A stretch of DNA of 64,000 nucleotides from Amycolatopsis coloradensis (GTDB lineage Bacteria > Actinomycetota > Actinomycetes > Mycobacteriales > Pseudonocardiaceae): contig NZ_MQUQ01000020.1 in assembly GCF_001953865.1 (NCBI RefSeq), forward strand, positions 328,126 through 392,125. Direction: 5' to 3'. The first letter of the stretch is position 1. The DNA is not shown here. Below are more notes on the stretch, generated by a model. It worked only from the letters and a program-made list of their open reading frames with translations. It ran no database searches and was not told the DNA's origin.

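Overview
The window is high-GC actinobacterial DNA. Strong G/C bias at third codon positions, GTG/TTG starts behind GGAGG sites, an ESX-type (type VII) secretion locus, an XRE/NB-ARC/TPR regulator and abundant intergenic palindromes all point to a Pseudonocardiaceae genome, most like Amycolatopsis. That placement is an inference from style, not from any database search. Nothing resembling an rRNA, tRNA or CRISPR array was seen.

Region 1 (1-4803) is the 3' end of a tightly packed biosynthetic operon, all on the + strand: a PaaK-like adenylating enzyme (5' end outside the window), a branched-chain-type aminotransferase, a BacA-like prephenate decarboxylase homologue, an ornithine-cyclodeaminase-family reductase and a HisC-like aminotransferase, closed by an 18-bp perfect hairpin. 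The set suggests a prephenate-derived, non-proteinogenic amino acid.

Region 2 (4857-16000) holds independent genes: a DUF2000 protein; a protein that joins a type-1 periplasmic-binding domain to a complete pentameric ligand-gated ion channel; a WYL regulator divergent from an NTF2-like/DUF488 pair; a secreted HExxH protein; an APC amino-acid permease; an ECF sigma factor; and an HTH/NB-ARC/TPR regulator.

Region 3 (16041-37368) is an ESX locus broken into several transcription units. It encodes a beta-helix protein carrying two EccA/CbxX-type AAA+ domains, a mycosin that has lost its catalytic serine and its oxyanion asparagine, EccC with three ATPase domains, EccD, EccB, two WXG100 proteins, two large paralogous Pro/Gly-rich proteins sharing a C-terminal tail, a YbaB-like protein, a small helical protein and a membrane-anchored golvesin-like protein. 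No EccE is visible. Between mycP and eccC lies a gene-poor stretch with an aminoglycoside-phosphotransferase-family gene and a GRDP-like gene, bracketed by direct repeats.

Region 4 (37783 to the window end) is one uninterrupted reading frame of at least 8,739 codons. It starts with a WXG100-like head and hydrophobic segments and continues through tandem beta-rich repeats, a coiled coil, three snapalysin-type metzincin modules plus a decayed fourth, duplicated permuted papain-like modules, several OmpA-like modules, an ADP-ribosyltransferase-like module, a TcdB-like glycosyltransferase module without its DXD motif, three His/Cys protease-like modules, a papain-like protease, and a final Cys/His module cut by the window edge. 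It looks like a giant ESX-exported multi-effector protein. The neighbouring ESX genes are its likely export route and accessory factors (inference from position).
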